Below, in pieces: positions 27,099 to 35,934 of a stretch of 64,000 nt of DNA. The translations under genes were made by a program, and so were the position numbers. Position 1 is the first letter of the stretch. Each line of letters starts with the position of its first letter. Source of the stretch: Anabaena lutea FACHB-196 (GTDB lineage: Bacteria > Cyanobacteriota > Cyanobacteriia > Cyanobacteriales > Nostocaceae); NCBI RefSeq assembly GCF_014698305.1, contig NZ_JACJST010000008.1, positions 145,237 through 209,236 on the forward strand, written 5' to 3'. Below the pieces are notes generated by a model. The model saw only the letters and a list, made by a program, of their open reading frames with translations. It ran no database searches and had not been told where the DNA came from.

Positions 27099-29567
27099 TT
27101 ACATACCCAGCAGTTGATCGAGTTCTATACTCGGTAAATCGGGAGGAATCACAGTTTTGACTAATGTAACTTTGCGACTTTCCTGTTGGGTAGTTAGATC
27201 GAGAGCGATCGCTTCTATACGAATTTCCACACAGCCGAAAGGCACAACTAACTGAGTTACTGCTTCCCAATTTCCCCAGGGAGTAGGTCGCAAATCTTTA
27301 AGTAGATGAGGTCCGTCTAGCAACCCGCGAGTTTGGTAATCTTCAACCCATAACTTAACTGCCATCCCTGACCATACCTCAGACAGTTCTAAACGCACTT
27401 TCACAGACTTTCCAGCCAGCAATTCACCATTGGGCATAAACAGTTGAGGTGTTGGTAACGGTGCCAGCAAAGGACTAAATATATCTACCAGTGGTTGTTC
27501 TTGTGTTTCAGGAGACTGATTGTTGTTCTCATTTGTCAGTGCAGTATAGATATCGTCTAGAACGATTTCTTGGGATAACCTAGCATTATTGCTCAGGAGC
27601 GGACTAGGAGGTAGTATTTGTTCTGCTTCTAGTGGTGATTCCCCAGTATCTAAATAAAGATTTTCTTCAGTATTATCTACATCTAACTCCTCAACTGCCG
27701 AATAGTCCTCATTGAGAGTTAAAGGCTGCTCCTCATTTGACTCATGAGTATGATGATCTTCGGATACTAACTCCATACCTTCTGGTAAAAAGTATCCTTG
27801 GCTTTGCATCCACTTTCTAATTAAAGGTGATGTATCTGGGGTATTTGCTGTGATTAATTCTTCACTGTCCAGAGTAGGAACTTGAGCAGCAGAATTTTCT
27901 CTCAATTCGACATCAGGCTCATCTTGAGACAGTGGATTTTCTTCTTCAGGTGCGACGATAGCTTCGCTCTCTTCTCTACGTTCGCGGAGCGTGTCGTAGA
28001 CAGAGGCTTCGCCAACAAGACGCTCCGCGTAGCTTGCTTCCCCGGAGGGGTACGCCGTAGGCATCGCTTCATTGAGCGTATCCCTATGGGTAGCGTCTCC
28101 TACGCAAGGTATGGTTACCATCGGCTGAGACTCATCTGGTGTATTGCTTTTAACTTCTTCTGGATCGGGTGTTTTTAATCGTTTTAAGTAAGGTAAAGCG
28201 GTTTTTATCTGTTTGATCACCAGCTTTTCCAGATTAATTGGCGCTATCTTGACAGTTTCTTCCGGTGTCAGAGAATCTGCAACTACAGAATTAGTAGCAA
28301 TGGCATCTTTTTGACTCCTAGGCAGTTTCGGTAGTTGTGGTGAAAGCCTATCCAAAAAAACTGTAGGTTTAATTTGCGGTGGTAGAGGTTTACTTGGAGA
28401 TGGTTTCAAGATGTGAAACTGGGCTAGTTTTGGCTTCTTGCCCAAATTGAAAAGTTCTAAACCGATACTGACAGGTTGTTCTGGCTTTGTGGCTTCCACC
28501 TGGGTTGATGGCTGATTGTTGTCAGTTAATAAGTCTGGTGTAATTGATTTTTTGCTTCTAACTGTCAGTAATTCTGTTACATCTGCCGTAATTGTAAAAG
28601 CATTGCTGCCTAAGAGTATGACTTCACCACCATTCGTAATTGCGCCATATAAACTCATATCTGCCAAAATCAACTTCGATTCACACTCAGTCGGAATATC
28701 AATGGCGGTACTAAATTTAAAAGGCAGGGTTTTAGCTGTTAAAGGCTGCTTGAGTTGAGTTAGGATTTTTGACTCTAAAGGCGATCGCAGTTCGATAACT
28801 AGTTGCAGCTGATCAAGGCTTGGTGTAGATAATATTTCCTCTTCCAGATTCCCCATTTCTGCCAATTCCACGTCCCCATTTACTGTTATGGGTTTTCCCC
28901 AACTAGCAATGTAGCTATCCCGTTCTAAAGATAGTTTGATTGGTGAAAGTGGTGATATTGAGCGAAAATCCTCAGATAATTGCTCCTCTTCCAAGGAATC
29001 CGAGGTGGGTAAAGCCAAATCTATTAAGCTTTGTAAAATCTGTTCTGCTGTCTCGCCTTTAACCCAGACTGGGCTAACAGGCTGATTAATAATTATATCT
29101 TCTTCGGTTTCTGTGAAAACATCCTGGATGTCCAAATTCTCATTTGGAGTAATCCCAGATTGATTTTCTCCATCTAATTCCTGATGGAGAATACCTAGCT
29201 TTGGTTGCTCACTTAATTCTAGGGGTAAAACTTTGATAGTAAGCGTGTACTGCCAGGATTTACCCAGCATATGCGTCATCAAGTCGCCAGAGCATCGTAA
29301 CTCCCAAATTCCCGGTTTGAGATCAATAAAGGGAATTACAGCCATAAGTCCATCTGTATTAGTGCGACGCAAACGCTTAAAAATTCTCCGTTTGGGGAGA
29401 ACTTCCTGGATTGACGAGTGAGTTACCCGCACTTCTACATCTGTATTAGCAAGGTGAGAACGAGCCAAAACTCTATACTTACCTGCCAAAATTTTTAGAG
29501 TTGGCGATTCCAGGGTTTGCCAAGTGTGATCGCCCTGTTTCTGTATCAGAAATTGCCAGTGTTCCAT
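27099..29567 (-). CDS. Large cyanobacterial protein of unknown function
   Basis: 822-residue soluble, acidic protein. I recognise no named domain. The N-terminus (HWQFLIQKQGDHTWQTLESP; GKYRVLARSHL) and C-terminus (GKSVKVRLELSEVWSGMAVKLWVEDYQTRG; STIELDQ-like end IELDQLLGM) look folded and beta-rich, possibly Ig-like. The middle (about 330-650) is low-complexity, with Pro, Glu and Ser. Residues about 486-535 (AMPTAYPSGEASYAERLVGE and neighbours) are encoded by a dispersed DNA repeat inserted in frame. Single gene, no partner. Confidence 0.75.
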   Translation of the reverse strand: MEHWQFLIQKQGDHTWQTLESPTLKILAGKYRVLARSHLANTDVEVRVTHSSIQEVLPKRRIFKRLRRTNTDGLMAVIPFIDLKPGIWELRCSGDLMTHMLGKSWQYTLTIKVLPLELSEQPKLGILHQELDGENQSGITPNENLDIQDVFTETEEDIIINQPVSPVWVKGETAEQILQSLIDLALPTSDSLEEEQLSEDFRSISPLSPIKLSLERDSYIASWGKPITVNGDVELAEMGNLEEEILSTPSLDQLQLVIELRSPLESKILTQLKQPLTAKTLPFKFSTAIDIPTECESKLILADMSLYGAITNGGEVILLGSNAFTITADVTELLTVRSKKSITPDLLTDNNQPSTQVEATKPEQPVSIGLELFNLGKKPKLAQFHILKPSPSKPLPPQIKPTVFLDRLSPQLPKLPRSQKDAIATNSVVADSLTPEETVKIAPINLEKLVIKQIKTALPYLKRLKTPDPEEVKSNTPDESQPMVTIPCVGDATHRDTLNEAMPTAYPSGEASYAERLVGEASVYDTLRERREESEAIVAPEEENPLSQDEPDVELRENSAAQVPTLDSEELITANTPDTSPLIRKWMQSQGYFLPEGMELVSEDHHTHESNEEQPLTLNEDYSAVEELDVDNTEENLYLDTGESPLEAEQILPPSPLLSNNARLSQEIVLDDIYTALTNENNNQSPETQEQPLVDIFSPLLAPLPTPQLFMPNGELLAGKSVKVRLELSEVWSGMAVKLWVEDYQTRGLLDGPHLLKDLRPTPWGNWEAVTQLVVPFGCVEIRIEAIALDLTTQQESRKVTLVKTVIPPDLPSIELDQLLGM
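27960..28110. repeat. Dispersed palindromic repeat inside a coding region
   Basis: GC-richer 150-base block with stacked palindromes (TTCGCGGAGCGTGTCG, CGCTCCGCGTAGC, CCCCGGAGGGG, TACGCCGTAGGCAT). It is of the type usually found between genes in Nostocales. It stays in frame within the 822-residue protein. Confidence 0.85.
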
Positions 29568-30438
29568 TGTGAGTAATGCCCAAACCGAAGAGTCGCCGAT
29601 TAATATTTTGCATTAACTTGCTTGCAAGTTTAACTCAGGAATACGTAATTGCATCACTTATCTTGGTTCAAGATATCTACTATAGTAATCCGGTTTGATT
29701 TCTGTATCCCTTGCGGGAGGCGTAGGCATATTGATTTGTGTGGGCAGGGAACAGGAAAGAAGGGTTTCACTATTTACTGAGTCTTGTTCAATAATCAAAT
29801 AGGAGTCCTAATATTACCTCTCAAAACGGTTGAGTTAAGGAAAATCGTAAGTTAAGTGGAACACAGTAGAGTGCTAATATCAATTCACTTAAACTAAAGC
29901 TACAAATGAATCTCCGCGTCTGTCTATTTGTATCAACCTTCAAGTGAAACGGTGTAAGGCAAGGCTAATAAAGAGTCTGCTGTTTTACCCATCAGACAAA
30001 AAAAACGATAGACTCATTACAACTATGAGAATTCAAAATAGTTGCTGGTGTGTATATAGCGTTTCCTAGTCGGCTGAGGTACAAATTTATCTGCGTCCAT
30101 CTGCGTCAATCCTCTTCTATCTGCGGTTAAATCTTTAAAAGCTGTACCTTGGGATAAGGCAGGGGGCAGGGAGAAAAAGGGTTTGAGTCTTGTTTACTTT
30201 TCTTTACATAGTTTGTTTTTTTGTGCCTACCTACTAAATTAAGCAAAGAGTCAATAAGTTCACCCTCTTTGACTCCTGCAACTCCTAAATTCTGCTTTGG
30301 TCGGATAATTTTACATTTATTGTTAAGTATCAGATTTTAATAAAGATATCCAGATAAATAGTGAAAAATCTGACAATTCATGATTTTTATTTGATTTATT
30401 ATTAACCAGATTAAGTTTATGACAAATATAATTTGATT
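29568..30438. other. 870-base intergenic region
   Basis: No gene is visible on either strand. It contains a GGGCAGGG run (30160-30180) and, at 30203-30246, one of three copies of a dispersed 40-base element. The last 140 bases are AT-rich and should hold the promoter of the next gene. Confidence 0.5.
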
Positions 30439-30930
30439 ATGCCTAATTCAAAAATTTTTTCCACATCTTTAAATTTTCAAGAAGATTACCCTTGTCCTGT
30501 TTGTCGCATCGGTAAAATTTCCCATATGCCATTAATGGAGGCGATGTCTTGTGACTTTTGCCAAGAGATTTTTACCGTTAATTTAGAACTACAACAAATT
30601 AAAATGCCTTCTAGAGAACCTCCATTGGTTTGGCGGTGGAATGGCTACAAGTGGACAGAAGCCCAGTTAGAAGGTGTAGAATTGGGTTGGGGTTATGTGG
30701 TCGCCGCAATTGCTTTTGTATTTTTTCCTACTACTTTAATTGCCATAGGAGCTTATCATTTTCCCCCACAACTTAATGATCCTCTGACTTGGGTACCATC
30801 TATCTGGACAGCACTGACTTTTTTATCACATTTAGCAATCATAATTTGGATTTTCATTGAAGTTTATCAAATCCCAATCGTGGCATATTTTCGAGCTATA
30901 ACTCGCTGGAGAAATGGATTAATCAGGTGA
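30439..30930 (+). CDS. Zinc-ribbon membrane protein, unknown
   Basis: 163-residue protein. An N-terminal four-Cys knuckle (CPVCRIGKISH, then MSCDFCQEIF) should bind zinc. A soluble linker has VWRWNGYKWTEAQ. Two membrane helices follow (about 88-110 and 128-150). The ATG at 30439 is used; an in-frame TTG two codons earlier is less likely. No named family is recognised. Confidence 0.75.
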   Translation: MPNSKIFSTSLNFQEDYPCPVCRIGKISHMPLMEAMSCDFCQEIFTVNLELQQIKMPSREPPLVWRWNGYKWTEAQLEGVELGWGYVVAAIAFVFFPTTLIAIGAYHFPPQLNDPLTWVPSIWTALTFLSHLAIIIWIFIEVYQIPIVAYFRAITRWRNGLIR

Positions 30931-30948
30931 TTCAAAATTCAAAATAGA

Positions 30949-31122
30949 GCCGACCGCACGCTAGGCCAAAAAAATTGCAGACTGTTAAATCAGGAAATTT
31001 ACAACCCAACGGGAGTCTACTCTTAAGTGTAATATAAGCTACCAAGCTTTTACTTAGTGTTCTGATAGGGTAGCCTTTCTTTTCTGATATGAGCGTAGCG
31101 ATCGCGATCGCGTGCGGTCGGC
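30949..31122. mobile_element. Possible MITE-like element
   Basis: A 174-base stretch is bounded by a perfect 13-base inverted repeat, GCCGACCGCACGC (30949-30961) and GCGTGCGGTCGGC (31110-31122). An inner hairpin (GCTACC at 31038 with GGTAGC at 31069) is followed by T-rich sequence. It contains overlapping GCGATCGC octamers. No target-site duplication is obvious. Confidence 0.5.
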
Positions 31123-31173
31123 ATCACTCATAATTAATTTAATGATTATCTGAATTGTCCACCAACACATTGT

Positions 31174-31821
31174 ATGAGCGAACTGGAGCGGTATTACAGA
31201 GTCTTAGAATTGGAGCCTGGAGCAACACTAGAAGAAGTAAACCAGGCTTATAAAGATTTAGTGTTTGTTTGGCATCCTGATCGCCTCCCTAAAGACAACC
31301 ACCGCTTACAAAAAAAAGCTCAAGACAAGCTCAAAGCCTTTAATGAAGCTCGTGATCAATTGCGTTCTTTAAAAGATAAGCCTCAAACTGCACATAACTA
31401 TAGAACAACTTCGCCAAAAAAACCACCAACAACAAATTATCAACCACCAAATCAAAACCCAGACTTGAGTGGAAAAGATTTCAGTCGAGCCAACTTGAGT
31501 AACAGAGACTTATCCGGTAGAAATCTGAGTTATGCCAATTTAAGCGGTTCTAATCTCAGTGATACTTTTATGCACAAAGTTAATCTCAGAGGAGCGGATT
31601 TGTCAGAAGCCAATTTGTTTAGAGCTAACCTACTGTTAGCCGATTTGAGAGAAGCCAATTTACGCAATACTAATTTGATTGGTGCGGATCTCAGTGGTGC
31701 AGACTTGCGGGGTGCAGATTTGACAGGTGCTAGAATTCGCTCAGGTGAACGGTTATTGGTGAAACTGATTGGTGCCAACTTAGCTGGAGCTATTATGCCA
31801 GATGGGGTAATTCATAGCTGA
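31174..31821 (+). CDS. J-domain protein with pentapeptide repeats
   Basis: 215-residue fusion. An N-terminal DnaJ domain (about 5-65) contains the HPD motif (VWHPDRLP) that stimulates DnaK. A Pro/Asn linker (about 70-95) leads to a pentapeptide-repeat beta helix (about 97-210) with A(N/D)LxX units such as ANLSN, ADLSE and ADLRG. The repeat part may dock a client. This combination recurs in cyanobacteria; the client is unknown. Confidence 0.92.
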   Translation: MSELERYYRVLELEPGATLEEVNQAYKDLVFVWHPDRLPKDNHRLQKKAQDKLKAFNEARDQLRSLKDKPQTAHNYRTTSPKKPPTTNYQPPNQNPDLSGKDFSRANLSNRDLSGRNLSYANLSGSNLSDTFMHKVNLRGADLSEANLFRANLLLADLREANLRNTNLIGADLSGADLRGADLTGARIRSGERLLVKLIGANLAGAIMPDGVIHS

Positions 31822-31967
31822 TACTAACCAAGTCTTTCGGATAGGGAATTCTTAACAGTGGTAAAAATCACATAATATTCCTATAGTGTACAAAAAGCTA
31901 AAAAACCCAGTTAACATTACCTACTATATGGGAAACTTAGTAATATTCCTTATGAATCACATTGCCC

Positions 31968-32453
31968 ATGAATGGTATCATATATGACATTTCAGTGAAG
32001 ACAATCAATGGAGAAGATAAGCAACTCAAAGTCTACACCGGCAAAGTACTATTAATTGTCAATGTGGCTTCCTATTGCGGTTACACTCCTCAATATGCGG
32101 GACTGGAAAAGTTAAACCAGAAGTATAGAGCCGCTCTTTTGCAGATTTTAGGATTCCCCTGCAACGATTTTGGAGCGCAAGAACCAGGAACTAATGCCGA
32201 AATCGCGCAATTCTGCACAAGCAAGTTTCAGGTTTCTTTTGAACTATTTGATAAAGTTCATGCTAAAGGTTCTCAGCAGCATCCCCTTTATGCTCAACTT
32301 ACTAATGCAGTTGAACCAAAGGGAGCAGTAGCTTGGAACTTTGAAAAATTTATAGTCAGTAAGCAGGGGGAAGTAGTCGCTAGATTTAATAGTAGTGTCA
32401 AACCAGATTCACCAGAATTAATTGCCATAATTGAAAGAGAATTAGCAAAATAG
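31968..32453 (+). CDS. Glutathione peroxidase-family protein
   Basis: 161-residue thiol peroxidase. The active-site Cys is in VASYCGYTPQY, where cysteine replaces selenocysteine. The Gln/Asn region appears as GFPCNDFGAQEPG and the Trp motif as AWNFEKFIV, so the catalytic tetrad is intact. The NVASYCG and YRAALLQILGFPC segments vary slightly from the usual KCG and KGFEVLGFPC. The start is the ATG at 31968. Confidence 0.92.
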   Translation: MNGIIYDISVKTINGEDKQLKVYTGKVLLIVNVASYCGYTPQYAGLEKLNQKYRAALLQILGFPCNDFGAQEPGTNAEIAQFCTSKFQVSFELFDKVHAKGSQQHPLYAQLTNAVEPKGAVAWNFEKFIVSKQGEVVARFNSSVKPDSPELIAIIERELAK

Positions 32454-32545
32454 TCATTGATCATTAGTGATGACATAAAAAGTCTTGTACTATTGATTAT
32501 TGACTTGGGAAAAAACACTTTTTAATTAATTGGTGTTAAATTGTC

Positions 32546-33370
32546 ATGAATATTGTAATAATTGGTTGTGGTTATGTTGGCTATGCAGTTGCTCAATATT
32601 GGCAACGAAATAATAATTTTGGGATCACTGCAACCACAACTAATCCTGAGCGTGTTCCGGGATTACAAGCAGTATCTCAAAAAGTTATAGTCACCCAAGG
32701 AAATGATACAGAAACTCTAAAAGCTGCATTAAAAAATCAAGATGTAGTTCTGTTGGCTGTGGCAGCGAAAAGTGCAAATTCCTATGAAGAAACTTATCTG
32801 CAAACGGCGCAAACATTAGTTTCAGTACTACGAAATTGTCCCCATATTCGCCAATTGATATATACAGGAAGTTATTCAATTTACGGAGATAGAAATGGTG
32901 TCTGGGTAGATGAAGAAACTCCACCAGCACCAGCTAATCTTAATGCTCAGATTCTTCGCAAAACTGAGGATGTTTTACTATCAGCAGAGAATGAAAACCT
33001 CCGTGTTTGTATCTTGCGTTTGGGGGGAATTTATGGCCCTGGTAGAGAATTGGTAAAAATATTTGGACGAGTCGCGGGGACAACTCGTCCTGGTAATGGC
33101 GAAGATATAACCAATTGGATTCACCTCGATGATATTGTTGGTGCTATAGAATTTGCTCGCAATCACCGCTTACAAGGTATATATAATCTTGTGGATGATG
33201 CACATCTTACTAGTCGAGAATTAATTGGTAAGGTCTTGACAAAACATAATTTACCTAATGTTATATGGGATGCAGCAAACAAGAGTACCCGCCAATATAA
33301 TACCTGGGTGTCGAATCAAAAGTTAAAAGATGCTGGCTACAATTTGATTCATCCCCAGATAATTTTTTAG
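32546..33370 (+). CDS. NAD-dependent epimerase/dehydratase-family protein
   Basis: 274-residue extended SDR protein. A Rossmann motif GCGYVGYA (about 7-14) replaces the standard GxxGxxG. A YxxxK-like site is less clear: TGSYSIYGDRNG is present, but a Lys four residues after Tyr is not. It resembles YeeZ/atypical SDR proteins, so catalysis is uncertain. The adjoining alpha/beta hydrolase starts 20 bases downstream, in a probable two-gene operon. Confidence 0.82.
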   Translation: MNIVIIGCGYVGYAVAQYWQRNNNFGITATTTNPERVPGLQAVSQKVIVTQGNDTETLKAALKNQDVVLLAVAAKSANSYEETYLQTAQTLVSVLRNCPHIRQLIYTGSYSIYGDRNGVWVDEETPPAPANLNAQILRKTEDVLLSAENENLRVCILRLGGIYGPGRELVKIFGRVAGTTRPGNGEDITNWIHLDDIVGAIEFARNHRLQGIYNLVDDAHLTSRELIGKVLTKHNLPNVIWDAANKSTRQYNTWVSNQKLKDAGYNLIHPQIIF

Positions 33371-33390
33371 CGGCGCTTAAATTTGAAATC

Positions 33391-34320
33391 ATGCAACCAT
33401 CAAACGTAGCTAATACATTTGCTGTAACACCACCTATCTCTGAGTTTTATACTTGGCAGACTTATCGCTGTGCTTACGAAGTTCATCAACCGGCAAATGC
33501 AACTCCATCTGATATTCCTTTACTATTAATTCATCCCATTGGAGTAGGATTATCACGGCAATTTTGGCAGAGATTTGTCCGTGAATGGTATCAGACAAAT
33601 CACCAGAATTCTATTTACAATATTGATTTATTGGGCTGTGGTGAAAGTGATATGCCACGTAAAGCTTATACACCAGTTGATTGGGCAAAACAGTTAAAAC
33701 ACTTTTTACAAACTGTAGTAAAAAAACCTGTAATTTTAATAGCTCAGGGTGCTTTATCACCAGTAGCAATTGAATTAGTTAAACTGGAACCAAATTTAAT
33801 TGCGGGAATTATACTTTCTGGTCCCACGGCTTGGAGTGTGACTACTAAAAATGCCGCTAAATGGCGACAAAAACTGCTGTGGAATATCTTTGATTCACCT
33901 ATAGGAAATGCTTTTTTTCGCTATGCCCGCACTCGCAAGTTTTTAGTTTCTTTCTCAATAGAAAGACTTTTTGAATCTAGTGATGCCGTTGATGAAGAAT
34001 GGTTAAGCACCTTAATAGCAGATGCTAAAAATATGGGTGGACGCTATGCAGTATTTTCTTTTTTAGCTAGATTTTGGCAGCGAGATTATAGTGGTGATAT
34101 TGCGGCGATTGTGCAACCAACATTAATAGTTTTAGGAAATAAAGCATCAGCGATTAGCAAAGAAGGTAAAAAAGAAACCCCAGATGAGCGTTTAGCAGAT
34201 TATCTAGCTTGTTTACCTCAAGGTAGAGGAATGAAAATCAACGGTAGAAATGTTTTACCATATGAATCTACTGCTGAATTTGTGGCGGCTATATCTCCAT
34301 TTATTAATGAACTTTCTTAG
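33391..34320 (+). CDS. Alpha/beta hydrolase-fold protein
   Basis: 309-residue alpha/beta hydrolase. The oxyanion region LLLIHPIGVGLSRQFW and the strand-helix IDLLGCGESDMP are typical. The nucleophile elbow reads AQGALS (G-x-A-x-S), where Gly-Ala replaces the usual Gly-x-Ser-x-Gly serine. This suggests an atypical or inactive site, as in some cyanobacterial homologues. It probably shares a transcript with the SDR gene just upstream. Confidence 0.85.
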   Translation: MQPSNVANTFAVTPPISEFYTWQTYRCAYEVHQPANATPSDIPLLLIHPIGVGLSRQFWQRFVREWYQTNHQNSIYNIDLLGCGESDMPRKAYTPVDWAKQLKHFLQTVVKKPVILIAQGALSPVAIELVKLEPNLIAGIILSGPTAWSVTTKNAAKWRQKLLWNIFDSPIGNAFFRYARTRKFLVSFSIERLFESSDAVDEEWLSTLIADAKNMGGRYAVFSFLARFWQRDYSGDIAAIVQPTLIVLGNKASAISKEGKKETPDERLADYLACLPQGRGMKINGRNVLPYESTAEFVAAISPFINELS

Positions 34321-34513
34321 CTCATATCTGGCATTTATAACAGGGCTGTAGCCCTGACTACAAACTTGTAATTATTTACGTGACTGAGTATTTTTTGCTA
34401 CGATTACGCAAAATATCATAAGTCAAATCTGATGACTATAAAATGTTCTAATTGCCACTCTCGTGTCAAACTGATGAAGGAATCTTAATTATGAAATTAT
34501 AGGAGTGGTGGAA

Positions 34514-35485
34514 ATGGATGTCAGCTTGATTGTGTCCAACATCTTGAATCCACCTGTGTTGGCTTTCTTTATGGGGATGTTGGCGGTTTTCCTGAAGTCC
34601 GATTTGGAAATTCCTGCACCTATTCCCAAGCTGTTTTCCCTTTATTTGCTATTTGCGATTGGGTTTAAGGGTGGTGTGGAACTGGTAAAAAGTGGTATCA
34701 GTCAGGAGGTGATTTTCACTATGCTGGCGGCGATTTTAATGGCTTGTATGGTTCCGATTTATACTTTTTTTATTCTCAAGGTTAAACTGGACTCTTACAA
34801 CGCTGCGGCGATCGCTGCTACTTATGGTTCAATTAGTGCTGTCACCTTTATCACGGCTAGTTCTTTTCTCACTCAAGTGGGTATCAGCTTTGATGGTTAT
34901 ATGGTTGCAGCCTTGGCTTTGATGGAATCTCCAGCGATTGTTGTGGGTTTGATATTAGTAAAATTATTTACTGCTGATGAGAGTGACAGAGAGTTTAATT
35001 GGTCGGAAGTATTACAAGAAGCATTCCTAAATAGTTCCGTATTTCTCCTAGTTGGTAGCCTAATTATGGGTTTACTCACAGGTGAACATGGTTGGACGAC
35101 ATTAAAACCGTTTACACAGGATATGTTTTACGGAGTCCTCACTTTCTTCTTGTTAGATATGGGACTTCTGGCTGCGAAAAGAATCAAAGATTTGCAAAAA
35201 ACCGGCGTTTTCTTAATCTTGTTTGCCATACTAATACCAATAGTCAATGCCGGAGTTGGTTTAATTATTGCTAAACTAATCGGTATGCCGCAAGGAGATG
35301 CTCTCTTATTTTCTGTGTTGTGCGCTAGTGCTTCTTACATTGCAGTTCCAGCAGCTATGCGACTAACAGTTCCTGAAGCTAATCCTAGTCTATACGTTTC
35401 CACTGCTTTAGCTGTGACATTTCCTTTTAACATCATCATTGGCATACCCTTTTATTTATACGCAATTAATATCTTTTGGAGTTGA
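34514..35485 (+). CDS. sbtA: SbtA-family sodium-dependent bicarbonate transporter
   Basis: 323-residue permease with about ten membrane helices, of the SbtA family (high-affinity HCO3- uptake with Na+). Recognisable segments are LNPPVLAFFMGMLAVFLKSDLEIP, the ATYGSISAVTFI block and the SASYIAVPAAMRLTVPEANPS block. The start ATG at 34514 follows AGGAG nine bases upstream; earlier GTG codons are rejected. It is followed 4 bases later by a PII-like partner gene, the standard sbtAB order. Confidence 0.92.
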   Translation: MDVSLIVSNILNPPVLAFFMGMLAVFLKSDLEIPAPIPKLFSLYLLFAIGFKGGVELVKSGISQEVIFTMLAAILMACMVPIYTFFILKVKLDSYNAAAIAATYGSISAVTFITASSFLTQVGISFDGYMVAALALMESPAIVVGLILVKLFTADESDREFNWSEVLQEAFLNSSVFLLVGSLIMGLLTGEHGWTTLKPFTQDMFYGVLTFFLLDMGLLAAKRIKDLQKTGVFLILFAILIPIVNAGVGLIIAKLIGMPQGDALLFSVLCASASYIAVPAAMRLTVPEANPSLYVSTALAVTFPFNIIIGIPFYLYAINIFWS

Positions 35486-35489
35486 GATT

Positions 35490-35798
35490 ATGGAGTTAGT
35501 TAAACGGCTAGAAATTTTTGCTAATTACGTCGAAGTCGGCAAGATTTTAGAAGCTTTAGAAAAAGCTGGTGTCCCCGAACATACTGTTATTAAGAATGTT
35601 GCTGGTAAAGGTAGAGGAGGAACAGACAGTGATGATTTAGCAATGACACTGCTAGATAACATTTATATTATTGCTTTCTTTCCTCCTGAAAAATTGCCAC
35701 TAGTGGAGGTGCAGATTAGAAAAACTTTAAATAAGTTTGGTGGGACTTGTTTTATTTCTGATGCCTTGGAATTGAAAACAACCAAGTGTGTTGGTTAG
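35490..35798 (+). CDS. sbtB: SbtB-like PII signalling protein
   Basis: 102-residue PII-fold protein expected to bind and gate the SbtA next door. The core starts LVKRLEIFANYVEVGKILEALEKAG and ends with the ISDALELKTTKCVG tail. In the best-known SbtB the C-terminus carries a CGPEGC redox loop; here only a single Cys near the end is present. The T-loop (GRGGTDSDDLAM) is short. Nucleotide or redox regulation may therefore differ. ATG start four bases after the sbtA stop. Confidence 0.88.
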   Translation: MELVKRLEIFANYVEVGKILEALEKAGVPEHTVIKNVAGKGRGGTDSDDLAMTLLDNIYIIAFFPPEKLPLVEVQIRKTLNKFGGTCFISDALELKTTKCVG

Positions 35799-35934
35799 GT
35801 AAATCTAAAATTCTCCACTTCTCCCATAACTTCGCCTTCTTTTTGGGAAAAAGTATTCTCTAGGTACAGGCGCAAAAATCAAGAAACTGATTACAATACT
35901 CAAGGTGAAATCTAATTCCCTTGTGTGATTAATC

